Below are positions 1-6,821 of a stretch of 14,812 bases of DNA, piece by piece. The position numbers and the translations under genes were made by a program. Source of the DNA: an uncultured Bacteroidales bacterium (GTDB lineage: Bacteria > Bacteroidota > Bacteroidia > Bacteroidales > Bacteroidaceae). Numbering within the stretch: position 1 is the stretch's first letter; each line of letters begins with the position of its first letter. The notes beneath the pieces are model-generated. The model was not told the DNA's origin. It saw nothing but the letters and a program-made list of their open reading frames with translations, and did not search any database. Where the stretch lies: positions 1 through 14,812 of the forward strand of contig CAMAMZ010000042.1 in the NCBI GenBank assembly GCA_945837185.1, read 5' to 3'.

Positions 1-3
1 ACT

Positions 4-238
4 TTTACGAGCGCACATCGAGCGCTGAACGAGTAATGAACGGTGGAACTACGAGAGATGAACGTGGGATGTAAAAGGGAAGAAAGGGAAAGTGACGAGG
101 AATTGAAAAGAGAGGACGAAGCCCATATGTGAGCAGAACCGGAACCGAGATTGAACAAAACAAGATACGAGCTTGAACAGAACAAGATACGGGGTTGGGC
201 AGAACTGGAATCGTTTGAGACAAAGCGAGGCACGACAA
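4..238. repeat. Degenerate 11/22-base tandem repeat, purine-rich on the + strand
   Basis: Ten successive units recur every 11 bases between 7 and 113, typified by ACGAG-like octamers at 7, 18, 29, 40, 51, 62, 73, 84, 95 and 106 (for example acgagcgc, tcgagcgc, acgagtaa, acgagaga, acgaggaa). After a shift of about four bases near 125 the period becomes clearer at 22 bases: 151-172 and 173-194 differ at only a few positions (shared core acaagatacg), with weaker copies at 129-150 and 195-216. An 11-base period does not preserve a reading frame, so this is not a coding repeat. The array reaches the left edge and may continue beyond it. Its function is unknown; it could be a decayed minisatellite or a helically phased protein-binding or bent region. 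Confidence 0.6.
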
Positions 239-395
239 TTTGTCTGCCCCACATGTAATGGCATAGCATTTGCTGGAATATGAATAGGATGCAATGGGTA
301 TGCGACAGCATTGCTACTGCGATGCAAAAAAAGTTACATTCAATAAGAAAACATAAAAAACGATGTGACTAGCAATCCATATCACATAAAATCCT
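239..395. other. Intergenic stretch with no recognisable gene
   Basis: Together with the repeat to its left, this makes about 430 bases without a convincing gene. Reading frames on the minus strand run through the repeat, but they lack a recognisable domain and begin without promoter-like sequence. A weak hairpin (308-314 with 319-325) has no following T-run on either strand, so it is not called a terminator. The last 40 bases are A-rich and lead into the promoter of the next gene. Confidence 0.6.
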
Positions 396-403
396 TATAT
401 TTG
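396..403 (+). promoter_or_regulatory. Bacteroidota-type -7 element for the BI-1 family gene
   Basis: TATATTTG matches the Bacteroidota -7 consensus TAnnTTTG exactly. It lies 27 bases before the ATG at 431, which would give a leader of roughly 20 bases. No good -33 TTTG is visible at the usual distance. The site argues against the longer in-frame GTG start at 365, because that codon would lie upstream of the transcription start. Confidence 0.55.
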
Positions 404-430
404 CAAACAAAACAACGAAAAAGAAAGATT

Positions 431-1156
431 ATGGAAGTAAAAGATTGGGAAAAGATGGTAAGCGAACACGAGGATGTGAACCTCTCATTGGCCTTTCCCG
501 CCCTCATGCGCAAAGTGTATCTTTGGATGACACTTGCTTTAGGCATCAGCGGTCTGACAGCTTACCTTGTAGCCACCTCCCCTGGCATTCTACAGCTTAT
601 CTATGGCAACAGTTTGACCATTTGGGTCTTGCTTATTGCCGAATTGGTTTTGGTATTTAAGATTTCCGGCAGTGTTTGGAAGGAAAGACGTTCTTTGGCC
701 GCCACAACCTTGATGTTCGCCCTCTTCTCCGTATTGAACGGTGCCACCTTGTCGAGCATCTTCGTGGCCTATGCACCAGCAGCCATCATCAAGACCTTCA
801 TGGTAACAACAGGCACCTTTGCAGCCATGGCCCTATACGGTTATACCACCCGTCGCGACCTCACCAAACTGGGAGGATTGTTTACCATGGCCATCATTGG
901 CTTGATTATCGCCAGTGTCGTCAACATGTTCCTACATTCTTCCACCCTTGATTTGGTGGTAAGCGGCATCGGTGTACTCACCTTCGTGGGCCTTACAGCA
1001 TGGGACAGCCAACGCATCAAAATGCAGCTTGCCATGGCTCCCGACATGGGCGAAGGAAGTCAAAAGATTGCTTTGGTAGGCGCATTGAGCCTGTATTTAG
1101 ACTTCGTGAACCTCTTCCTCTACCTGCTACGTTTCTTCGGTGGCAATAGAGAATAG
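431..1156 (+). CDS. Bax inhibitor-1 / YccA (TMBIM) family membrane protein
   Basis: This is an inner-membrane protein of 241 residues, typical for the family, with about seven hydrophobic segments filling residues 30-235. A hydrophilic N-terminus (MEVKDWEKM) precedes the first segment. Bacterial relatives such as Bacillus YetJ act as pH-sensitive calcium leak channels, and Escherichia YccA modulates FtsH. Two conserved aspartates are present, D192 in WDSQRIK and D224 in LYLDFVNLFLYLLRFFG; by position they match the pair forming the pH sensor in YetJ. The ATG at 431 was chosen over a GTG at 365 because a -7 promoter element lies between them. The gene is monocistronic, closed by a hairpin terminator. 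The family is secure; the physiological role here is not known. Confidence 0.88.
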   Translation: MEVKDWEKMVSEHEDVNLSLAFPALMRKVYLWMTLALGISGLTAYLVATSPGILQLIYGNSLTIWVLLIAELVLVFKISGSVWKERRSLAATTLMFALFSVLNGATLSSIFVAYAPAAIIKTFMVTTGTFAAMALYGYTTRRDLTKLGGLFTMAIIGLIIASVVNMFLHSSTLDLVVSGIGVLTFVGLTAWDSQRIKMQLAMAPDMGEGSQKIALVGALSLYLDFVNLFLYLLRFFGGNRE

Positions 1157-1172
1157 TTTTAAAAAAAAAAGT

Positions 1173-1212
1173 AAAAAAGAGAGTTGAGCTTCAAACTTCA
1201 ACTCTCTTTTTT
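1173..1212 (+). terminator. Rho-independent terminator after the BI-1 family gene
   Basis: A perfect 15-bp inverted repeat (1173-1187 with 1198-1212) has a 10-base loop and ends in six T's. The stem core is gagagttga / tcaactctc. A-run on one side and T-run on the other would let it work in both directions. It begins 17 bases after the stop codon at 1156. Confidence 0.85.
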
Positions 1213-1249
1213 CGTCATACCTAACGATGTTTTAAAAATAAAAAAAAGC

Positions 1250-1906
1250 ATGAGAAAGTTAATAAGTTTGATGGCCGCAACAGCCATCTGTGCCATAGTG
1301 ATGAGCTGTGGCGGTATAGGCACAACCCAAACAGCCACTTCAGGCACCACTACCAGCGCTAGTGCCTTGGGAAGCATCTTGGGCGCAGTTACCAACGGAC
1401 AGACCTTGTCGGGTATTTTGGGTAGCGTATTGGGAACCGACAAGCCCTCAGAAAGCGATTTGATTGGAACATGGAAGTATAGCCAACCCGGAGTGGCCTT
1501 TACGAGCGAGAACGCTCTGGCCCAAGCCGGCGGTGAGGCTATGGCCACCCAACTCAAGGAACAACTGATGCCCCACTACACCAAAGTAGGTTTCAGCAAC
1601 ACCAACACCTCCCTTACTCTCAACCAGGATTATACATTTGTTGCCCAACTGGCCGGTCACAGCCTCAACGGCACATGGAGCTATGACAGCAATGAGTGCA
1701 AACTCACCTTGAAGGCACTGATTCTCTCCATTCCCTGCTATGCGAAAAAGACCAGCACAGGCATGAGCATTCTCATGGAGCAAAACAAGTTGCTCACACT
1801 GCTACAGTCAGCCGCTTCCATGACAGGCAATTCAACCCTGCAATCCATAGGTGAATTGAGTAAAAATTTCGATGGCATACGCATTGGTTTCGACATGTCA
1901 AAATAA
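1250..1906 (+). CDS. DUF4923-like lipoprotein
   Basis: This 218-residue protein starts with a lipoprotein signal peptide: MRKLISLM, a hydrophobic stretch, then lipobox VMSC with the acylated cysteine at residue 20. The residues after the cysteine (GGIGTT) lack the acidic surface-export signal of Bacteroidota, so it probably faces the periplasm. Residues 22-75 are low-complexity, rich in Gly, Ser, Thr and Ala. The rest resembles the Bacteroidota family DUF4923, including LIGTWKYSQPGVAFTSENAL, AGGEAMATQLKEQLMPHYTK and a C-terminal NFDGIRIGFDMSK. The repeated GTW/GTWSYD motifs and alternating pattern suggest a lipocalin-like beta structure, which is inference. The ATG at 1250 was chosen because it gives the signal peptide; a TTG start at 1184 lies inside the preceding terminator. 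Function is unknown. Confidence 0.8.
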   Translation: MRKLISLMAATAICAIVMSCGGIGTTQTATSGTTTSASALGSILGAVTNGQTLSGILGSVLGTDKPSESDLIGTWKYSQPGVAFTSENALAQAGGEAMATQLKEQLMPHYTKVGFSNTNTSLTLNQDYTFVAQLAGHSLNGTWSYDSNECKLTLKALILSIPCYAKKTSTGMSILMEQNKLLTLLQSAASMTGNSTLQSIGELSKNFDGIRIGFDMSK

Positions 1907-1927
1907 TCACATACTGTAGTCAATTCG

Positions 1928-1966
1928 GAGAGACATACGCCACAAAGCTGCGTATGTCTCTTTTTT
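1928..1966 (+). terminator. Rho-independent terminator after the lipoprotein gene
   Basis: An 11-bp perfect stem (1930-1940 gagacatacgc with 1950-1960 gcgtatgtctc), a 9-base loop and a run of six T's (1961-1966) lie 23 bases after the stop codon. It isolates the arginine/proline cluster from upstream transcription. Confidence 0.88.
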
Positions 1967-1988
1967 ATGCAATTTATACAGCTTTTTC

Positions 1989-2019
1989 TTGCACATATAT
2001 ACAATTATTCGTATATTTG
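1989..2019 (+). promoter_or_regulatory. Promoter of argR and the arginine/proline gene cluster
   Basis: TTG at 1989-1991 and TATATTTG at 2012-2019 are separated by 20 bases, which fits the Bacteroidota -33/-7 arrangement; the -7 element is a perfect TAnnTTTG match. Transcription would begin near 2025, giving a leader of about 24 bases before argR at 2049. It is the only clear promoter found ahead of the rightward gene run. Confidence 0.7.
1998..2011 (+). promoter_or_regulatory. Possible ArgR operator, upstream half-site
   Basis: TATACAATTATTCG can be aligned with the ArgR box core TGAATwwwwATTCA known from Escherichia and Bacillus; its right half (AATTATTCG) fits well and its left half poorly. 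It lies in the spacer between the -33 and -7 elements, so a bound repressor would block RNA polymerase. Its ten bases 2003-2012 are an exact inverted copy of 2029-2038. Confidence 0.45.
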
Positions 2020-2029
2020 CAGCCAGAAA

Positions 2030-2043
2030 CGAATAATTATACA
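2030..2043 (+). promoter_or_regulatory. Possible ArgR operator, downstream site
   Basis: CGAATAATTATACA matches the ArgR box core TGAATwwwwATTCA with two differences, both in the outer bases. It covers the end of the leader just before the argR start codon. Its centre lies 32 bases, about three helical turns, from the centre of the upstream site, so both would face the same side of the DNA. Binding is inferred from the match and from argR being the next gene. Confidence 0.5.
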
Positions 2044-2048
2044 GTGCA

Positions 2049-2525
2049 ATGAAGACAAAAGACCGGAGAATCGAAGCCATAAAACTCCTCATCTCGAGCA
2101 AGGAGCTCAGTTGTCAAGAGGAGGTTATGAAGGAATTGAACAAAGAAGGCTTCAAATTGACGCAGGCAACCTTAAGCCGCGACCTCAAGCAATTGAAAGT
2201 GGCCAAAGCCTCCAGCATGAGTGGAAAGTATGTGTATGTACTTCCAAATGAAACGATGTACAAGCGCATCAGCAGTCCGCGGAGTGCCAGTGAGATGATG
2301 CAAGTTCCGGGCTTTGTATCCATTAACTATTCCAGAAACATTGGCGTCATCAAAACCCGTCCGGGGTATGCCAGTGCCATAGCCTTCAACCTCGACAACA
2401 GCGACCTGCCCGATATTTTGGGCACCATAGCCGGTGACGACACCATTTTCATCATTCTGCGCGATGGCGCACATCCCAAGGATGTTACCGAGCAATTGGC
2501 TGCTGTTATCCCCAATTTGAAATAA
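2049..2525 (+). CDS. argR: Arginine repressor ArgR
   Basis: ArgR is a hexameric DNA-binding protein that uses L-arginine as co-repressor for arginine synthesis genes. The 158-residue protein has the family's normal length and both domains. The N-terminal winged helix carries SCQEEVMKEL followed by the recognition helix TQATLSRDL (38-46). The C-terminal oligomerisation and arginine-binding domain carries GTIAGDDTIFI (125-135), with the aspartate pair D130-D131 that contacts arginine in characterised homologues. It heads the run of arginine and proline genes, and two operator-like sequences flank its promoter, so it probably represses its own operon. The ATG at 2049 is the only start that gives a full N-terminal domain downstream of the promoter. 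Confidence 0.96.
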   Translation: MKTKDRRIEAIKLLISSKELSCQEEVMKELNKEGFKLTQATLSRDLKQLKVAKASSMSGKYVYVLPNETMYKRISSPRSASEMMQVPGFVSINYSRNIGVIKTRPGYASAIAFNLDNSDLPDILGTIAGDDTIFIILRDGAHPKDVTEQLAAVIPNLK

Positions 2526-2565
2526 CGTATCACAAAACATAGAAAATATACTGTTAAGAAAGCAA

Positions 2566-3198
2566 ATGGAAGAAATTAAAGTATTGGTGGCAGACGCCTC
2601 GCACGAGCGTTACGTCGATACCATCCTGCAGACTATCGCTGACGCAGCGAAGGTTAGAGGAACCGGAATTGCGAAGCGCACCCACGAATATCTTACTACA
2701 AAGATGAAAGAGGCCAAAGCCGTTATCGCCTTACAAGGTGAACGCTTTGCCGGTTTCAGTTACATTGAGACATGGGGCAACAAACAATATGTCACGACTT
2801 CGGGACTCATCGTGCATCCAGACTTTCGCGGACTGGGTGTGGCGAAGAAGATCAAAGACATGACCTTCACCTTAGCACGCACCCGCTGGCCACATGCCAA
2901 GATTTTCAGTTTAACAAGCGGTGCTGCCGTCATGACAATGAACACACAACTGGGCTACCAGCCCGTGACCTTTGCCGACCTTACAGATGACGAGGCTTTT
3001 TGGCGCGGCTGCGAAGGGTGCATCAATGTAGACGTGTTGCACCGTACAGGGAGGAAATACTGCATCTGTACCGCCATGCTCTATGACCCGGAGGAACACC
3101 TTCCTGCTAAGATACCCCAAGAGGTGCTCGACCGCATTAAGCGTTTGGAAGCACCCCAGTCTTCCAGCAGGAACAAGGGCTTTGACCTACATTCTTGA
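2566..3198 (+). CDS. GNAT acyltransferase, candidate N-acylglutamate (N-succinylglutamate) synthase
   Basis: This 210-residue protein belongs to the GNAT superfamily. The acyl-CoA-binding motif A is at residues 81-100, with VHPDFRGLGVAKK containing the pyrophosphate loop RGLGVA (88-93). Its place between argR and argG, and the lack of any other first-step enzyme (ArgA or ArgJ) here, make it the best candidate for acylating glutamate to start the pathway. From memory, a Bacteroides thetaiotaomicron homologue in the same position was assigned as N-succinylglutamate synthase from mutant fitness data; I cannot check that here. It is unrelated in architecture to classical ArgA, lacking the kinase-like domain. 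Four cysteines after the catalytic core (C149, C152, C166, C168) are unusual for GNAT proteins. It starts 40 bases after argR. Confidence 0.82.
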   Translation: MEEIKVLVADASHERYVDTILQTIADAAKVRGTGIAKRTHEYLTTKMKEAKAVIALQGERFAGFSYIETWGNKQYVTTSGLIVHPDFRGLGVAKKIKDMTFTLARTRWPHAKIFSLTSGAAVMTMNTQLGYQPVTFADLTDDEAFWRGCEGCINVDVLHRTGRKYCICTAMLYDPEEHLPAKIPQEVLDRIKRLEAPQSSSRNKGFDLHS

Positions 3199-3243
3199 AA
3201 CAGTCCACCCATCACAATAAAAAAATCTTCAATACAACAAAAT

Positions 3244-4491
3244 ATGAACAAAGAATTTGCAACACCCTCAACAGGAGAACAGCTTAACACCGGTCGCAAA
3301 CGTGTAGTAGTAGCCTTTTCAGGCGGACTGGACACCTCGTATACCGTAATGAAACTCAAAGAAGAAGGCTACGATGTGTATGCTGCCTGTGCCAACACCG
3401 GAGGCTTCAGCGCTGCCCAACTGAAGAAGAACGAGGAGAACGCCTACAAACTGGGCGCTGTGCAGTATGTGACACTCGACGTAACACATGAGTACTATGA
3501 GAAATCATTGAAATACATGATTTTCGGTAATGTATTGCGCAACAACTGCTACCCTATTTCCGTATCTTCAGAACGCATCTTCCAGGCTATTGCCATAGCA
3601 CGCTATGCCAAGGAGATTGGTGCCGATGCCATCGCCCATGGCTCTACGGGTGCCGGCAACGACCAGATTCGATTCGACATGACTTTCCTCGTGATGGCTC
3701 CCGGTGTAGAAATCATCACGCTTACCCGCGACAAGAAACTCACCCGTAAAGAAGAGGTGGACTACCTGAATGAGCATGGTTTCTTTGCCGACTTCACCAA
3801 ACTGAAATATTCTTATAATGTGGGAATATGGGGCACAAGCATCTGCGGAGGTGAGCTCCTTGACCCCACTCAGGGGTTGCCCGAAGAGGCTTATCTCAAA
3901 CATGTTACTGCCACAGAGCAAGAGGCCACATTAAAGATTACCTTCGACAAAGGAGAGATTGTGGCTGTGAACGGTGAGGCTTTCGACGACAAGGTGGCTG
4001 CCATCCAAAAAATCGAGGAGATAGGTGCAAGCTATGCCATTGGCCGCGATGCCAACGTGGGCGACACCATCATCGGCATCAAAGGTCGTGTGGGCTTTGA
4101 AGCCGCAGCTCCCAAACTGATTATTGAAGCCCATCGGTTGTTAGAGAAGTCGACATTGAGCAAATGGCAACAATACTGGAAGGACCAGATTGCCAACTGG
4201 TATGGCATGTTCCTGCACGAGAGTCAGTATCTGGAGCCCGTGATGCCCGACATGGAGGCAATGCTCACCTCTTCGCAACGCAATGTTACGGGAACAGCCA
4301 TCCTCAAGCTGCGGCCTTATGGTTTTGAGACTGTGGGCGTTGATTCCGTCAACGACCTGACAAAATCCAAACTGGGCGAATATGGAGAGACGCAAACCGG
4401 ATGGACCGCTGATGAAGCCAAAGGCTTTATCAAAGTGTCGAGCACCCCACTTCGCGTATACTACGGCATTCACAAGGATGAAAAAAGATAA
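3244..4491 (+). CDS. argG: Argininosuccinate synthase
   Basis: ArgG joins citrulline and aspartate using ATP to give argininosuccinate, AMP and pyrophosphate, the penultimate step of arginine synthesis. The 415-residue protein has the N-type ATP pyrophosphatase loop AFSGGLDTS (24-32) and the conserved AHGSTGAGNDQIRFD (131-145) that binds nucleotide and substrates. The strand after the ATP loop reads ACANTGGFS rather than the common ADLGQ-type sequence, which fits the Bacteroidota branch of the family. About 18 residues precede the usual start of the fold (RKRVVVAFSGG); no internal ATG offers a better start. It lies 45 bases after the GNAT gene, and argH is not in the window, so the final lyase is encoded elsewhere. 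Confidence 0.95.
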   Translation: MNKEFATPSTGEQLNTGRKRVVVAFSGGLDTSYTVMKLKEEGYDVYAACANTGGFSAAQLKKNEENAYKLGAVQYVTLDVTHEYYEKSLKYMIFGNVLRNNCYPISVSSERIFQAIAIARYAKEIGADAIAHGSTGAGNDQIRFDMTFLVMAPGVEIITLTRDKKLTRKEEVDYLNEHGFFADFTKLKYSYNVGIWGTSICGGELLDPTQGLPEEAYLKHVTATEQEATLKITFDKGEIVAVNGEAFDDKVAAIQKIEEIGASYAIGRDANVGDTIIGIKGRVGFEAAAPKLIIEAHRLLEKSTLSKWQQYWKDQIANWYGMFLHESQYLEPVMPDMEAMLTSSQRNVTGTAILKLRPYGFETVGVDSVNDLTKSKLGEYGETQTGWTADEAKGFIKVSSTPLRVYYGIHKDEKR

Positions 4492-4497
4492 ACTTTC

Positions 4498-4692
4498 ATG
4501 TTCAAGAATAGATTAACCCTTTCAGAGCATCGTATGATAGGAGGCGTATGCGGTGGTATCGCTGAATATTTGGACATCGACCCCTCCCTTGTCAGGGTGA
4601 TATATGCCGCATTGACCATCTTCACCTGTTTCAGTGGCTTTATCCTTTATCCGATTCTCTACTGGATTATTCCAAACAAATACAAAGCATAA
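4498..4692 (+). CDS. Small PspC-domain membrane protein
   Basis: A 64-residue protein made of a single PspC domain. The signature MIGGVCGGIAEYLDIDPSL (13-31) is followed by VRVIYAALTIFTCFSG and a second hydrophobic stretch, FILYPILYWIIP, suggesting a hairpin in the inner membrane. PspC proteins take part in envelope stress responses in Proteobacteria, but stand-alone short versions are widespread and mostly uncharacterised. It starts 6 bases after argG and its TAA stop overlaps the argC ATG by one base, so it is transcribed and probably translated with the arginine genes. No arginine-related role is known to me; whether the location is functional or incidental is open. Confidence 0.9.
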   Translation: MFKNRLTLSEHRMIGGVCGGIAEYLDIDPSLVRVIYAALTIFTCFSGFILYPILYWIIPNKYKA

Positions 4693-5660
4693 TGATAAAA
4701 GTAGGTATTCTTGGCGCTGCCGGCTATACCGGCGGCGAACTGATACGCCTCCTCGTAAACCATCCGGAGGCAGAGATTGTTTTCGCCAACAGCGAGAGCA
4801 ATGCCGGCAACCTCGTGGCAGATGTGCATGAGGGTCTCTATGGCGATTGCCAGCTGACCTTCACCTCAGAGATGCCCTTCGACAAGGTTGATGTGGTGTT
4901 CTTCTGCTTCGGGCACGGCAAAAGCGAGGCTTTCCTCAAGGAGCATAGCATTCCTTCACATGTAAAGATTATCGACCTGGCGCAAGACTTCCGCCTTGCC
5001 GCACCAGGCAACGACTATGTATATGGACTTCCTGAAATCAACAAGGCAAGCATAGCCCAGGCACAGCATGTGGCCAACCCCGGCTGCTTTGCCACCTGTA
5101 TTCAGTTAGCCCTGCTTCCTGCTGCCCACTTGCATCTGCTCACTAACGATATAGCCGTGAATGCCATTACCGGTAGTACCGGTGCCGGACAAAAGCCTAC
5201 TGCCACCACACATTTCTCCTGGCGTACAGGCAACATGAGCATCTATAAGGCGTTCACACATCAGCACGTGCCGGAAATCAAACAGAGTCTTCGCCAGGTA
5301 CAGGGCTTCCTGGATGCCGACATCGACTTTATTCCCTATCGTGGCGATTTTGCTCGTGGCATCTTTGCCACGGCTGTCATCAAGACAACCATGGAGCTCC
5401 CGGAAATCGTTGCCGCCTACAAGGCCTTCTATCAAGATGCCGCCTTTACCCACTATTGCGACAAGGCTATCGACATGAAGCAGGTGGTAAACACGAACAA
5501 GGCGCTTGTGCATTGTGACAAGTTTGGCGATAAGCTGCTCGTTACTTCCACCATCGACAACCTGTTGAAGGGCGCTGTTGGGCAAGCCGTACAGAATATG
5601 AACATCCTCTTTGGACTGGATGAGACAACAGGATTGAAACTGAAAGCAAACGCTTTCTAA
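4692..5660 (+). CDS. argC: N-acyl-gamma-glutamyl-phosphate reductase
   Basis: ArgC reduces N-acylglutamyl-5-phosphate to the semialdehyde with NADPH. The 322-residue protein has the dinucleotide-binding loop GAAGYTGGEL (8-17) and the catalytic cysteine C132 in NPGCFAT. Other family motifs are visible: IDLAQDFR (94-101), YGLPE and the substrate-binding ITGSTGAGQKP. In this genome the acyl group is probably succinyl rather than acetyl, judging by the ArgF' enzyme downstream; the sequence of ArgC itself does not tell the two apart for me. The start overlaps the PspC stop by one base. The kinase that makes its substrate, ArgB, is not in the window. Confidence 0.95.
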   Translation: MIKVGILGAAGYTGGELIRLLVNHPEAEIVFANSESNAGNLVADVHEGLYGDCQLTFTSEMPFDKVDVVFFCFGHGKSEAFLKEHSIPSHVKIIDLAQDFRLAAPGNDYVYGLPEINKASIAQAQHVANPGCFATCIQLALLPAAHLHLLTNDIAVNAITGSTGAGQKPTATTHFSWRTGNMSIYKAFTHQHVPEIKQSLRQVQGFLDADIDFIPYRGDFARGIFATAVIKTTMELPEIVAAYKAFYQDAAFTHYCDKAIDMKQVVNTNKALVHCDKFGDKLLVTSTIDNLLKGAVGQAVQNMNILFGLDETTGLKLKANAF

Positions 5661-5678
5661 TTTTAAAGGATTGTAAAG

Positions 5679-6821
5679 ATGAATCTATTCGATGTATATC
5701 CCCTTTTCGACATCAATATCGTGAAGGGAAAAGGCTGTAAAGTTTGGGACGACAAAGGACAGGAATACCTGGACCTGTACGGTGGGCATGCCGTTATCAG
5801 TATTGGGCATTGCCACCCCCATTACGTAGAGAAAGTGTATGGACAGTTGCAGCAGTTAGGTTTTTATTCCAACTCCGTCATCAACACGCTACAGCAACAG
5901 TTAGCCACCCGTTTGGGTAAGTTGTGTGGCTACGAAGACTACCAGCTCTTTCTCATCAACAGCGGGGCGGAAGCCAACGAGAATGCCTTGAAACTGGCCT
6001 CGTTCACAAACGGTCGCACCCGCGTGCTCTCTGCCGAGAAAGCCTTTCATGGTCGTACTTCCTTGGCTGTTGAGGCAACCCACAACCCTAAGATTATTGC
6101 CCCCATCAACAACAACGGGCATGTCACCTATCTGCCCATCAACGAACTGGAGGCATGGGAGGCCGAGCTGGCCAAAGGCGACGTGTGTGCCTGCATTGTA
6201 GAGTGCGTGCAAGGTGTGGGCGGTTGCAACCTGCTCACCGAGTCGTTTGCACAAGGTCTGCAGGCTGCCTGCAAGAAATATGGCACCATCCTCATCTGTG
6301 ATGAAATACAATGCGGCTATGGCAGAACCGGACGTTTCTTCGCACACCAATGGTTGGGCATACGTCCCGATATCATCACCGTAGCCAAGGGAATCGCCAA
6401 CGGATTCCCCATGGGTGGTGTGCTCATCTCGCCCAACTTCAAACCTGTCTATGGCCAATTGGGCACCACTTTTGGCGGTAACCATTTAGCCTGCGCTGCT
6501 GCCTTGGCCGTATTGGACGTGATGGAATCTGAACATTTGGTAGAGAATGCCCACAAAGTGGGAAGTTACATCATGGAACGGCTGAAGGAGCTACAGGCAA
6601 CAGAGCCCCATATCGTGGAGGTGCGCGGTCGTGGTTTGATGATTGGCGTGGTGCTCGACATTCCCCACAAAGAGGTGCGCAACCCACTCATCTATCAGGA
6701 ACATTGTTTCACAGGCTGTGCCTCGACCAATATTCTACGTATCCTTCCCCCGCTTTGCCTCACCCAAGCTGAGGCCGATGCGTTTATCGAACGACTGAAA
6801 AAAGTATTTGCATCCTTATGA
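5679..6821 (+). CDS. argD: N-acylornithine aminotransferase
   Basis: ArgD transfers an amino group from glutamate to N-acylglutamate semialdehyde, giving N-acylornithine. It is a class III PLP-dependent aminotransferase of 380 residues, normal for the family. The phosphate-binding motif NSGAEANE (94-101), the aspartate D208 in CDEIQCGYGRTG that pairs with the pyridine nitrogen, and the Schiff-base lysine K237 in TVAKGIANGFP are all present. The glycine-histidine GGNHLACAAAL also fits. It follows argC by 18 bases and its stop overlaps the proC start (ATGA), pointing to translational coupling with a proline gene. Ornithine aminotransferase is a related alternative, but the arginine cluster makes ArgD much more likely. 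Confidence 0.93.
   Translation: MNLFDVYPLFDINIVKGKGCKVWDDKGQEYLDLYGGHAVISIGHCHPHYVEKVYGQLQQLGFYSNSVINTLQQQLATRLGKLCGYEDYQLFLINSGAEANENALKLASFTNGRTRVLSAEKAFHGRTSLAVEATHNPKIIAPINNNGHVTYLPINELEAWEAELAKGDVCACIVECVQGVGGCNLLTESFAQGLQAACKKYGTILICDEIQCGYGRTGRFFAHQWLGIRPDIITVAKGIANGFPMGGVLISPNFKPVYGQLGTTFGGNHLACAAALAVLDVMESEHLVENAHKVGSYIMERLKELQATEPHIVEVRGRGLMIGVVLDIPHKEVRNPLIYQEHCFTGCASTNILRILPPLCLTQAEADAFIERLKKVFASL

Noticed and set aside
308..325. Hairpin gcattgc/gcgatgc as a possible terminator
   Set aside because: The stem includes a G-T pair, it is followed by A's rather than T's on the + strand, and no gene ends nearby.
5..327. Two minus-strand open frames (77 and 92 codons) across the left edge
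   Set aside because: They overlap each other, run through a non-coding 11-base repeat, show low-complexity hydrophobic/proline content and no domain or promoter.
365..430. GTG start adding 22 residues to the BI-1 family protein
   Set aside because: A perfect -7 promoter element at 396-403 lies within the extension, and the added residues are unrelated to the family.
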